Assembly (NCBI GenBank): GCA_009738435.1
Contig: CP046522.1
Span: 3,379,249 to 3,443,248, forward strand
Reading direction: 5' to 3'
DNA: 64,000 bases
Origin: Clostridium bovifaecis
GTDB lineage: Bacteria; Bacillota; Clostridia; Clostridiales; Clostridiaceae
Part shown: positions 1 to 8,626 of the stretch, piece by piece
Layout: each line of letters starts with the position of its first letter
Position numbering within the stretch: the stretch's first letter is position 1
Translations under genes and position numbers: made by a program
Notes under the pieces: model-generated
Told to the model about the DNA's origin: nothing
Databases searched by the model: none
Seen by the model: only the letters and a program-made list of their open reading frames with translations

Positions 1-102
1 CATAAAACTAACTTTATTTGGGTTGCGCACTGATATTGTATAGATATATTAACTTTCTATCAATTTTAAATTTCTATGTATTATAAAGGGGGCAATAGAT
101 TT

Positions 103-1035
103 ATGATTCTAGCTGTACAAAGTATTTTAAGTATGAGTATAATAATAATTCTTGGTTACATATTAACCTCTAAGAACTGGTTCACAGAAACTACCTCTGA
201 CACTCTTGTAAAATTAGTAACGCAAGTATCTCTACCGGTTCTAATGTTAAACAATATAGTTAGTAATTTTGATAAGGGAAAGCTTTTAAATTCATTTAGT
301 GGACTTGTAGTACCTTTCAGCTCAATAGCATTATGTTACATAATATCTATAGCAATATCAAAAATTATAAAAGTAGAAAAAAAGCATTTAGGTCTATTCA
401 AATCTATGTTTTTTAATTCTAACACAATATTCATGGGACTGCCCATAAATATCGCTTTATTCGGCGAAAAAAGTGTTCCTTATGTGTTACTCTATTACAT
501 AGCAAATACAACATTTTTTTGGACAATAGGTGTATATGAAATAAGTAAGGATGGTACTACATCAAAAGAAAGTTTATTTTCAAAAGAAACCCTAAAGAAG
601 GTAGTGTCTGCTCCTCTTATAGGGTACATTGTAGGTGTGGTTCTTGTTATTCTAAACATAAAATTACCTAAGTTTATGATAGATACCTTCGCGTATTTAG
701 GGAGTCTAGCAACTCCTATTGCAATGATTTTTATAGGAATAACCATACATTCTATAAAATTAAAAGATATCAAATTTGATAGACATGCTATATTTATCCT
801 TTTAGGAAGATTTTTCATATCTCCTGTATTGGTAATATTACTATCATATATTTTCCCAATACCTAGTCTTATGAGAAATGTTTTTATAATACAAGCTGCT
901 ATGCCTGTAATGACTAATACTGCTATCATTGCTAAATCCTACGAAGCTGACCATGAATACGCAGCAATAATGATAGCACTAACAACAATTGCTACACTTT
1001 TTGTTGTTCCAATTTATGCAGCAATCATGCATTAA
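103..1035 (+). CDS. AEC-family (auxin efflux carrier type) membrane transporter
   Basis: An integral membrane carrier of about 310 residues with roughly ten hydrophobic helices in two halves, typical of the AEC/bile-acid-arsenite superfamily. Family members export or import small carboxylates such as malate or malonate, but the substrate cannot be read from sequence. An upstream in-frame ATG exists at 76; I prefer ATG at 103 because an AAAGGGGG ribosome site lies about 10 nt before it and the protein then starts directly in the first helix (MILAVQSILSM). It is monocistronic and convergent with the 2-oxoacid oxidoreductase operon, separated by a hairpin repeat. Confidence 0.85.
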   Translation: MILAVQSILSMSIIIILGYILTSKNWFTETTSDTLVKLVTQVSLPVLMLNNIVSNFDKGKLLNSFSGLVVPFSSIALCYIISIAISKIIKVEKKHLGLFKSMFFNSNTIFMGLPINIALFGEKSVPYVLLYYIANTTFFWTIGVYEISKDGTTSKESLFSKETLKKVVSAPLIGYIVGVVLVILNIKLPKFMIDTFAYLGSLATPIAMIFIGITIHSIKLKDIKFDRHAIFILLGRFFISPVLVILLSYIFPIPSLMRNVFIIQAAMPVMTNTAIIAKSYEADHEYAAIMIALTTIATLFVVPIYAAIMH

Positions 1036-1064
1036 GAAAATTACAAAGTAATATTACAAGTGAA

Positions 1065-1106
1065 AAGTGGAAAGTGAAGGAACAAAATATCCTTTACTTT
1101 CCACTT
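1065..1106. repeat. Hairpin repeat, copy A (likely convergent terminator)
   Basis: Near-perfect inverted repeat with 17-nt arms and one mismatch around an 8-nt loop (AAGTGGAAAGT...ACTTTCCACTT). It lies between two convergent genes, so it may end both transcripts. It is followed by a T/C/A-rich tail (TTTCTCTAACCTTTAAC at about 1108) that resembles the tail after the hairpin at 4622-4676, which suggests a dispersed element. Confidence 0.6.
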
Positions 1107-1170
1107 GTTTCTCTAACCTTTAACTTTGTGCCTAATAACTTAGTCTCTATCTCTAGCTTACAGGAGATTA

Positions 1171-1707
1171 CTATACACTCTCTCCATACTCAGCTCCCTT
1201 TTCTATCGCCTGTTTATTTATTTCAAAAAAACTTTCCTTGCCATGTTTTTTTAACGCCTCTAATACTACATCTATACTTACAATACCTGTTCTTTTAATT
1301 AGAGCTCCTAAAAGAATCATATTTGCTATCTTTTTATCTCCTATCTTTTCTCCTTCAATTTGAGCCGGTATACTTATTACCTCAATATCTTTTCTTTTAG
1401 GTATCCTATTTACAAGGTCACTATCAATTACTAGAAGCCCTCCCACCTTTAATATTGGCTCAAACTTATCTAAGGAAGGCCTATTCATAACTACTACTGC
1501 AGATGGCTTTGTAATAACAGGTGAACCTACTAAATCATCAGATACTATTACAGAACAATTACAAGTCCCCCCTCTCATCTCTGGTCCATATGATGGAAGC
1601 CATGAAACATTCATATTGCAATCCATTCCTGCATAAGCTAAAAACTTACCCATGGATAAAATTCCTTGCCCTCCGAACCCTGCAAATATTACTTCTTGTA
1701 ATGACAT
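1171..1707 (-). CDS. 2-oxoacid:ferredoxin oxidoreductase, gamma subunit
   Basis: A 178-residue subunit of the KorC/VorC gamma type, with the opening nucleotide-binding-like motif FAGFGGQGILSMG and the conserved SYGPEMRGG segment. Together with the alpha and beta subunits and the ferredoxin upstream it would oxidatively decarboxylate a 2-oxoacid to acyl-CoA using ferredoxin, or run in reverse. A GTG at 1719 is possible, but ATG at 1707 lies one base after the beta stop codon and has the GGGGGTGG ribosome site upstream. It is last in the operon. Substrate (branched 2-oxoacid or 2-oxoglutarate) is not decidable from sequence. Confidence 0.9.
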   Translation of the reverse strand: MSLQEVIFAGFGGQGILSMGKFLAYAGMDCNMNVSWLPSYGPEMRGGTCNCSVIVSDDLVGSPVITKPSAVVVMNRPSLDKFEPILKVGGLLVIDSDLVNRIPKRKDIEVISIPAQIEGEKIGDKKIANMILLGALIKRTGIVSIDVVLEALKKHGKESFFEINKQAIEKGAEYGESV

Positions 1708-1708
1708 C

Positions 1709-2458
1709 CTATTTTCCACCCCCAGTAGAATCTTTTTTAACTCCTAGAGAATAATATGGTATCATATTATTTCGAAGCCATTGCATTGCTTCTTGTGGAG
1801 AAAGTCCCCAGTTAGTAGGACAAATAGATAAAACTTCTATAATGGAAAACCCTCTACCCTCTATTTGATTTTGGAAGGCTTTCTTTATTGCTTTTTTAGC
1901 TTTAACTATATTAGGAACAGTATCTACAGATACTCTCTCTACGTAACAAGCCCCATCAAGAGTTGATAGCATTTCTGAAACTCTAATTGGAAATCCTGCC
2001 AACTTTACATCTCTTCCATAAGGAGACGTTTCTGTAACCTGCCCTGGCAAAGTAGTCGGTGCCATCTGTCCTCCAGTCATTCCATAAATACAGTTGTTTA
2101 CAAATATTGTGGTTATATTTTCTCCTCTTGTCGCAGCATGAACTATTTCAGCTGTGCCTATGGCTGCAAGGTCTCCATCTCCCTGATAGGTAAATACTAC
2201 AGCCTCTGGTTTTGCTCTCTTTATGCCAGTTGCAACAGCTGGAGCCCTCCCATGAGCTGCCTCAAACATATCACAAGCAAAATAATCATAAGCCAATACA
2301 GAGCACCCAACTGGAGCAACCCCTATAGTTTTATCTAAAACTCCAAGTTCGTCTATAGACTCTGCTACTAACCTATGGATTATTCCATGCGTACATCCTG
2401 GACAATAGTGCGTAGGAATGTCTAATAAAGCTTCTGGTCTTTGAAATACAACAGCCAT
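1709..2458 (-). CDS. 2-oxoacid:ferredoxin oxidoreductase, beta (TPP-binding) subunit
   Basis: A 249-residue beta subunit. The N-terminal HYCPGCTHG motif and the TPP/Mg motif GDGD...NN (about residues 93-120) identify the thiamine diphosphate domain of the Kor/Vor family. It binds TPP at the active site in complex with the alpha subunit. The start codon overlaps the alpha stop by one base, indicating translational coupling. Automated pipelines often call this family VorA or KorB; specificity is unproven. Confidence 0.93.
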   Translation of the reverse strand: MAVVFQRPEALLDIPTHYCPGCTHGIIHRLVAESIDELGVLDKTIGVAPVGCSVLAYDYFACDMFEAAHGRAPAVATGIKRAKPEAVVFTYQGDGDLAAIGTAEIVHAATRGENITTIFVNNCIYGMTGGQMAPTTLPGQVTETSPYGRDVKLAGFPIRVSEMLSTLDGACYVERVSVDTVPNIVKAKKAIKKAFQNQIEGRGFSIIEVLSICPTNWGLSPQEAMQWLRNNMIPYYSLGVKKDSTGGGK

Positions 2459-3531
2459 TATCTTTCACCTCCTACAATTTCCTTAACCTTTATAAGAATA
2501 TCGTCTGGATGAGGAATCATTCCCCCCGCTCTTCCATAGAAGTTTACTTGTCTTCTTCCTTCAACAGCCAGCCTTACATCTTCAACCATTTGACCATAGC
2601 TCATTTCCACTGATAAATACCCGTAACTTGTTTTATTTACTGTATCCTCAAAAGCCTTATTAGGGAAAGGCCATAAGGTTATAGGTCTTATTAATCCAAG
2701 CTTTATCCCTGATTTTTCTGCACTTTTTATAACATTTCTGCATATCCTTGCAGTAGTTCCATATGCTACCAATATTAAATCATTTTCTCTATCACACATA
2801 TATTCCTCGTATCTTACTTCTTTTGATTTAATAGTATTGAACTTATCCTGAAGATGTAAGTTATGTCTCTCAAGGGCCTCTGGCTGCAGTGCTAATGAAT
2901 TTATTATATGATGCACTTTTCTCCCATGAAGTCCATCTGCTTTCCAATCATCCTTGTTTGGTATTTCCCTCTGTTCTCTTTCCTTAAATTCTACTGGCTC
3001 CATCATTTGTCCAAGCATTCCATCTCCCATTACCATACATGGGGTTCTATATATATCTGCTACATCAAAAGCTTCCTGAATCAAATCTACCATCTCTTGT
3101 ATTGAAGCTGGAGCATACACAGGCATATAATAATCCCCGTGGCCTCCACCCTTTGTAGCTTGAAAATAGTCTGATTGAGCTGGCTGTATACTTCCAAGTC
3201 CTGGGCCTCCTCTAACAATATTTATAATGACACAAGGAAGCTCAGCTCCCGCTATATATGATATTCCTTCAGCTTTTAAGCTTATTCCTGGACTTGAAGA
3301 TGAAGTCATACATCTTGTCCCTGTTCCAGCACATCCATATACCATATTTATAGCTGCAACTTCGCTTTCTGCTTGAAGAAATGTTCTTCCTATTTTAGGC
3401 ATCTTTCTCGACAAATAAGCCGCAACCTCTGTTTGAGGTGTTATTGGGTAACCAAAGAAACATTGACAATTAGCTCTAATAGCAGCTTCTCCAATAGCCT
3501 CATTTCCTTTCATTAGAACCTTTTCACTCAC
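2458..3531 (-). CDS. 2-oxoacid:ferredoxin oxidoreductase, alpha subunit (VorB/KorA type)
   Basis: A 357-residue alpha subunit with the pyrimidine-binding N-terminal domain (GNEAIGEAAIRANCQCFFGYPITPQTE) and the C-terminal transketolase-like domain. The open frame extends upstream, but GTG at 3531 is the best start: AAAGGGGG lies 8-9 nt before it and translation then begins at the conserved SEKVLMKGNEA. It follows the ferredoxin gene by 14 nt and overlaps the beta subunit. Most like enzymes annotated as 3-methyl-2-oxobutanoate dehydrogenase VorB. Confidence 0.92.
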   Translation of the reverse strand: MSEKVLMKGNEAIGEAAIRANCQCFFGYPITPQTEVAAYLSRKMPKIGRTFLQAESEVAAINMVYGCAGTGTRCMTSSSSPGISLKAEGISYIAGAELPCVIINIVRGGPGLGSIQPAQSDYFQATKGGGHGDYYMPVYAPASIQEMVDLIQEAFDVADIYRTPCMVMGDGMLGQMMEPVEFKEREQREIPNKDDWKADGLHGRKVHHIINSLALQPEALERHNLHLQDKFNTIKSKEVRYEEYMCDRENDLILVAYGTTARICRNVIKSAEKSGIKLGLIRPITLWPFPNKAFEDTVNKTSYGYLSVEMSYGQMVEDVRLAVEGRRQVNFYGRAGGMIPHPDDILIKVKEIVGGER

Positions 3532-3545
3532 TAATAATTCCCCCT

Positions 3546-3755
3546 TTATTTTTCTACAGTAATAACACAGTCTGGACACATTCTTCCACAAGAAGCACAA
3601 GCAATACATTGTGTCATTTTATCTTCTGTTACTGTAGCTGGGTGATACCCCTTTACATTTAGCTTGTCTGCAAATGATATTATCTTCTTAGGGCATACCT
3701 CTATGCAAAGCCCACATCCTTTGCACCTATCCTCCTTAAAAGTCACTAATGCCAT
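3546..3755 (-). CDS. 2[4Fe-4S] ferredoxin subunit of the 2-oxoacid oxidoreductase
   Basis: A 69-residue ferredoxin with two cluster motifs, CKGCGLCIEVCP near the N terminus and CIACASCGRMCP near the C terminus. Position immediately before the alpha subunit makes it the delta subunit that passes electrons from TPP chemistry to free ferredoxin. The AGGAG ribosome site is 7-8 nt before ATG. Confidence 0.95.
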   Translation of the reverse strand: MALVTFKEDRCKGCGLCIEVCPKKIISFADKLNVKGYHPATVTEDKMTQCIACASCGRMCPDCVITVEK

Positions 3756-3782
3756 AAAGCTCCTCCTTTCATATTGCTTAAA

Positions 3783-4454
3783 TTATTTCTCCCAGGGTTT
3801 TTTCATGAAAATATCAATAGGCAGTATCTCACCCTGAACTTTCCCTCTGATATCATCTTTAAAGTCCTTTCTGCATGCAGTATATTTGTAAGGTATGTCT
3901 AAATATTCAGACAATTTCTTTGACAACTTATCTCCTTTTAAGATATCTTCAATCTTTGTCTCGTATGATAGGTTTGTATTAGAAATTAGATGTGTTATTT
4001 TTAATCTTGATGCTTTTTCTATATCTTTAATATAAGACTGGACAGCTTCTACATCTCCAGTGAGCGGCCTATTATTATTTATAACAAAATACATTTCATA
4101 GGGTTCTTCTTGAAAATACCGGTTATATTGTCCTAAAACTACAGCCCCGACATCATCCCCTCCAACATCTATAACAACTTCATAACTTTTATCATTAAAA
4201 ATCGAAAATACATCTGATGGTACAACCATCAACTCAGCATTTACATAACTTGACATAGAACTTATTACTCTTATTCCTTTACTCTCCAAGATATTCTTTA
4301 CATCTCTAACGCAGAAATACGGATTTACGATATCTATATCTGCTATAGCTACCTTTTTACCTTGTTCTGCTAAGCTAATTGCGTAATTTATTGCTATTTC
4401 CGTCTTTCCGCTACCAAAGTGCCCCGAAAATATTCTTATTCTCCCCATTTTCAT
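3783..4454 (-). CDS. SIMIBI-type P-loop ATPase of unknown role, leads the oxidoreductase operon
   Basis: A 223-residue protein with a Walker A motif GHFGSGKTE at residues 10-18, a switch-like DIDIVNPYF segment and a Walker B candidate VVIDVGGDD near residue 95, as in MinD/CobB-type nucleotidases. It lies 27 nt upstream of the ferredoxin gene on the same strand, so co-transcription is likely. I do not know its function; assembly or maturation of the iron-sulfur oxidoreductase is a guess based on position only. ATG at 4454 or 4448 are both possible starts. Confidence 0.75.
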   Translation of the reverse strand: MKMGRIRIFSGHFGSGKTEIAINYAISLAEQGKKVAIADIDIVNPYFCVRDVKNILESKGIRVISSMSSYVNAELMVVPSDVFSIFNDKSYEVVIDVGGDDVGAVVLGQYNRYFQEEPYEMYFVINNNRPLTGDVEAVQSYIKDIEKASRLKITHLISNTNLSYETKIEDILKGDKLSKKLSEYLDIPYKYTACRKDFKDDIRGKVQGEILPIDIFMKKPWEK

Positions 4455-4621
4455 CTCCCACTTTCCTTACCAAGAGTAGCTTTTTACGTACATATTTATA
4501 AAAAGTTCCAAAATGACGCCAATAAACTCTTATTATCATTTTAAATATATGTTTAATTTTTAGTTTTATTTCAAAACCTAAGAATTTTACGATAGAAAAC
4601 CTAAAGCAAGTTTAAAGTAAA

Positions 4622-4676
4622 AAACGGAAAGGGAAGCGGATGAAATGTTAAGAACCAGGTCTTCAACTTTCCGTTT
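4622..4676. repeat. Hairpin repeat, copy B (possible terminator)
   Basis: Inverted arms AAACGGAAAG and CTTTCCGTTT with an inner GAAG/CTTC pair, followed by GCTTTTCTAACTTCTAACC. This layout matches the hairpin plus tail at 1065-1130. It sits 40 nt past the stop of the FAD oxidoreductase, so on the minus strand it could act as that operon's terminator. Confidence 0.5.
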
Positions 4677-4716
4677 GCTTTTCTAACTTCTAACCTATAA
4701 CTTAGTGCTTTAGTAT

Positions 4717-6315
4717 CTAACTTGATTTATACTCTCTCATTATATGCTCTGCGCTTTTAAGTCCATCTACTGCAGCTGATACTATTCCCCCTGCAAATCC
4801 CGCCCCTTCTCCGCAAGGGTATAATCCTTCTACAGATATACTTTGAAATTTTTCATTTCTTTCTATTTTTACAGGTGCCGAGGTTCTTGTTTCAACTCCT
4901 GTCATAACCGCATCTTCTGACGCAAAGCCCTTTATCTTTTTATCAAACTCTAATAATCCTTCTTTTAGAGTATCTATAACTCCATTTGGAAGGCATCTTC
5001 TCAAATCTGCAAATTCATATCCAGGTTTATATGTTGGTTTTATGCTGCCTAGTTTTGTTGAAACTTCATCTTTCAAAAAATCTCCTACTAATTGGACAGG
5101 CGCAGCATAATTACCTCCTCCTAGTTTATATGCAAGACTTTCATAGTGCCTTTGAAATTCCATCCCCTTCAATGGTGTATCTCCTTCAAAGTCTTTCTCT
5201 CCAACAGTTACAACAATAGCTGCGTTAGCGTTATCCTTATTTCTCTTATAATAGCTCATCCCGTTTGTCACAAGTCTTTCCTCTTCTGAGGCTGCTGCGA
5301 CCACTTCTCCTCCTGGACACATACAGAAGCTATATACTGCTCTGTCAGTTATCTTACTCGTATGAGATAGTCTATAATCTGCAGCTCTAAGTTTTGGATG
5401 TGCTGCAAACTTTCCATATTGATTTTCATCTATAAAAGCTTGAGAATGCTCTATTCTAACACCAATAGCAAAAGGTTTTGGTGACATAAAAACTCCTCTT
5501 TTAAATAGCATTTCATAAGTATCTCTTGCACTATGCCCTAAACCTAATACCAATATGTCACAAGGAATTTCTTCTCCATTTACTACTATACCTGTAAGCT
5601 TATTATTCTTTATCCTCAAATCTTCTAATCTGCTGTTAAACCTTACATCGCCACCCAAACCTATTATTTTTTCTCTTATGTTTTTAACTACTTCTTTTAA
5701 TATATCTGTACCTATATGTGGTTTCCCTATATACGTAATTTCTTCTGGTGCTCCAGCCTTTACAAATTCCTCAAGAACAAAATCGCATCTTCTATCTTTT
5801 ATTCTAGTTGTCAGTTTTCCATCGGAAAAAGTTCCTGCACCACCCTCTCCAAATTGCACATTAGATTCTAGATTTAATTCTCCATTTTCCCAAAAACTTT
5901 CTACAGACTTAGTTCTCTGCTCTACTTTTTCTCCTCTTTCAATTACAATAGGTTTATATCCATTTTCAGCTAATAATAATGCTGCAAACATTCCAGCTGG
6001 CCCCATACCTACTACAATAGGTCTATGATTTATCTTTTTATTTCCAAAAATAAATCCTTCTTCCTTCACCTTATTTTCATTTTTTACATCTCTACTATTC
6101 GCCCTTTGGACAATCTTCCCTTCATTCTCGCATTCAACTTCAACGCTATAGGTAAGTTTTATATTATTCTTTTTTCTTGCATCAATGGATTCTTTAAGTA
6201 TTTTAAACTTTTTTATTTCCTTTTTATCTATTCTTAGTTTCTTAGTTACCTTCTTTTTCAATAGTTCAATGTCTTCATCTATATCTAAAACTATATTGTT
6301 TATTCTGATTGTCAT
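4717..6315 (-). CDS. FAD-dependent oxidoreductase (COG2509-type, uncharacterised)
   Basis: A 532-residue soluble flavoprotein. After a basic N-terminal region of about 95 residues comes a Rossmann FAD motif (VVGMGPAGMFAALLLAENG), then FGEGGAGTFSDGKLTTR and a C-terminal GEGAGFAGGIVSAAVDG, all hallmarks of the uncharacterised COG2509 dehydrogenases. The substrate is unknown. The GGAGG site lies 6-7 nt before ATG. It follows cdaR by only 21 nt, so it probably shares the cdaA transcript, where glmM is found in many other Firmicutes. Confidence 0.85.
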   Translation of the reverse strand: MTIRINNIVLDIDEDIELLKKKVTKKLRIDKKEIKKFKILKESIDARKKNNIKLTYSVEVECENEGKIVQRANSRDVKNENKVKEEGFIFGNKKINHRPIVVGMGPAGMFAALLLAENGYKPIVIERGEKVEQRTKSVESFWENGELNLESNVQFGEGGAGTFSDGKLTTRIKDRRCDFVLEEFVKAGAPEEITYIGKPHIGTDILKEVVKNIREKIIGLGGDVRFNSRLEDLRIKNNKLTGIVVNGEEIPCDILVLGLGHSARDTYEMLFKRGVFMSPKPFAIGVRIEHSQAFIDENQYGKFAAHPKLRAADYRLSHTSKITDRAVYSFCMCPGGEVVAAASEEERLVTNGMSYYKRNKDNANAAIVVTVGEKDFEGDTPLKGMEFQRHYESLAYKLGGGNYAAPVQLVGDFLKDEVSTKLGSIKPTYKPGYEFADLRRCLPNGVIDTLKEGLLEFDKKIKGFASEDAVMTGVETRTSAPVKIERNEKFQSISVEGLYPCGEGAGFAGGIVSAAVDGLKSAEHIMREYKSS

Positions 6316-6336
6316 CTTTATCCTCCAGTATATGAA

Positions 6337-7625
6337 TTAGTTATTAGCACCTGTATTAGTTGTGTTTTTATCTGAAACCTCTCCAGAGTTTTTCCCATCT
6401 TCTGCATTAGTACTTTTACTATCACTTTTAACTATGCTCACTTTAACAAACTTAGTTCCTTGAGATACTAGAGTAACATTTTGAGGCAGCTCTATTCCTA
6501 TTGGTATTGTATATTCTCCTTCATCTAACTCTCCTAAATTTATATAACATTTTATGCTTTCAGCCTTCAAACCACTTACAGATGTTTTACCTCCAGAGAT
6601 AACCATAGATAGACTTTCTCTATCTAGTTTTGCTGAAAATCCACTTGGTAAATTCCTAATTTCAATGCTAGAAGTTAAGTTTTTTTCAATAATCCTATCT
6701 AAAATAACCTCTCCATCTATAATATTGCTTCCATCTATAAGCTTTGTATTAGAAGGTAGTATCAACTTAACCTTAATGCTAGAACTTTCACTTTTAAATT
6801 TACTTAAATCTATAGGTTCTGTTTCTAGATTGACTATAGAATTAATGTATTTAGGGTCACCAGCAATTATATTCTCTTTAAAATCCCTTTTAAAATGAAT
6901 TCCTTGGGTATATCTCCAGTAGTTTTTATATTTACGCCTACACTTTTTGTTTTCTGAATAGAGACAAATACATCTGAAACATTAGGGGTTAATCTTACTT
7001 CTTTTACCTCTTTTCCCAGTCTATCTACTGCTTTTAGAGAAACAGCAAGGTTAATATTCTTATCTGGATTATCAAGCTCTAAATCTGCTATAACTTTGTC
7101 AACAGTGTCTACATACCTTTCTGACCCACTTACTACCACATTTTCCGGCTTTATTACCGGTTTATCATTATGAAAACCACTTTTAGAATCCCCTTTTACC
7201 TGAGCTTGAATTGGAAAAGTTTTTTCTTTGTAATTATCTACTTCTACAGAAATCCACATAGCTCCATCATTTATAATATTAATATCTCCGCTAGGTCTTC
7301 TAACTATGTTTATTGGTATTCTATTTTCTCCCTTTTTCATAGCATAAACGCTTAGATCTGCAACTAACTTAAACTGCTCTGGTTTTACTGCATAAATTTC
7401 TGATGGCTTTCCTGTTACATTTAATGAAGTTGAAAACTTTTGATTTGGCGAAAGTGTAAGTCCTGCTTGTGTTAGATAATCTTCATTCACTATTTCAATA
7501 GGAATATTAGATATTTTATAAGTTTTACTCATATTATCGTCATTGGAAGTATATAGCCATAAAATAAAAGCAGCAACTACACAACATATTTTAACAATTA
7601 ATTGTTTTCTGCTTTTTTCAACCAT
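6337..7625 (-). CDS. cdaR: CdaR (YbbR-domain regulator of CdaA), reading frame interrupted
   Basis: Membrane-anchored regulator of diadenylate cyclase: a short cytoplasmic start, one helix (about residues 9-26), then repeated extracytoplasmic YbbR domains. The first frame ends at TAA 6867 after 252 residues, but the next frame continues with matching sequence (DFKENIIAGDPKYINS...) to 6337. Adding one base restores about 429 residues, the normal CdaR size. The break lies at TTTTAAAAGGG (6885-6895). It is either a one-base loss or a -1 frameshift site, since the in-frame heptamer is T TTA AAA with AAGGA six bases before it. The start overlaps cdaA by 28 nt. Confidence 0.85.
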
Positions 7626-8443
7626 GACTTCACCTTCTCCCTATAGGTTATCTTTTTACTTTTTCTATATTTAATTATTCTTATTAGAATATCCTTGAGC
7701 CTGTCTTTTGTGTAATACCTAGTTAAGTTTCCATTTACAGCAAGAGAAATAACTCCTGTTTCCTCTGATACGATTATAACCAAAGCATCTGAAACTTCTG
7801 AAATTCCAATAGCGGCCCTATGTCTTGTTCCTAACTGTTTATTAATTTCATTATTATTGGTAAGAGGTAAAAAACATCCCGAAGCAGCTATTCTATCATT
7901 TCTGATTATAGAAGCTCCATCATGAAGGGGTGTATTTACAACAAAAATATTTTCTATTAAAGCAGCTGAAATAGCTGCATCTACTTTGGTTCCTGTAGCC
8001 ATTACATCTCCAAGACCAGTTGTTTGCTCTATTACAATAAGAGCTCCGGTCCTACTTTTAGATAAATTCTCTACAGCATTAGAAATTTCTGTTATGACTT
8101 CATTTATCCTTTCTTCATCTTCCAGGATATGTTTATCACTAAAAGCGCTCCTTCCTATATGTTCAAGAGCCTTTCTAATTTCAGGCTGGAATATGATTAC
8201 AAAAGAAAGTACACCTATTGTTATAGTTTTATTAAGGATCCAGTTTAGTGTAGTTAAATGAAGCAAACTACTTATAGGGATAAGCAAAATTATAAATAAA
8301 ATTCCTTTTAGAAGCTGCTCTGCTCTTGTCTCATGCATAAGCATATAAAACTTATAAAAAATGTATGATACCACTATAATATCTAATATAGCGTAGATAT
8401 TAATACCCTTTACAGTATTAATAATCACATTAAAAATATCCAC
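7598..8443 (-). CDS. cdaA: Diadenylate cyclase CdaA
   Basis: Membrane-bound enzyme making cyclic di-AMP from two ATP. Three N-terminal helices are followed by a DAC domain carrying the catalytic DGA (in LHDGASI) and RHR (GTRHRAAIG) motifs. An earlier GTG exists at 8452; GTG at 8443 has the better spacing from AGAGGTG and gives 281 residues. First gene of the cdaA-cdaR-FAD oxidoreductase operon. Cyclic di-AMP controls potassium, osmolyte and wall homeostasis in Firmicutes. Confidence 0.95.
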   Translation of the reverse strand: MDIFNVIINTVKGINIYAILDIIVVSYIFYKFYMLMHETRAEQLLKGILFIILLIPISSLLHLTTLNWILNKTITIGVLSFVIIFQPEIRKALEHIGRSAFSDKHILEDEERINEVITEISNAVENLSKSRTGALIVIEQTTGLGDVMATGTKVDAAISAALIENIFVVNTPLHDGASIIRNDRIAASGCFLPLTNNNEINKQLGTRHRAAIGISEVSDALVIIVSEETGVISLAVNGNLTRYYTKDRLKDILIRIIKYRKSKKITYREKVKSWLKKAENN

Positions 8444-8626
8444 TTCTCTCACCTCTTATAATCAATATCTACTATAATTATACACCATTGTTAGTTTATT
8501 AATAATAGTAAGCTTATTTATTTAACAAAATATTTAATATGATAAGTGTATATTTTTATGGTATACTAGAAAAATATCTTGGATATGTTAATATAAAATT
8601 AAGATTATTGTAAAGGAGTTGATACT

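Noticed and set aside
495-929. 144-residue frame antisense to the AEC carrier
   Set aside because: A hydrophobic mirror of a membrane-protein gene; no ribosome site.
1074-1298. 74-residue plus-strand frame across the hairpin and the end of the gamma subunit gene
   Set aside because: It is antisense to a clear gene and begins inside the hairpin repeat; no protein-like pattern.
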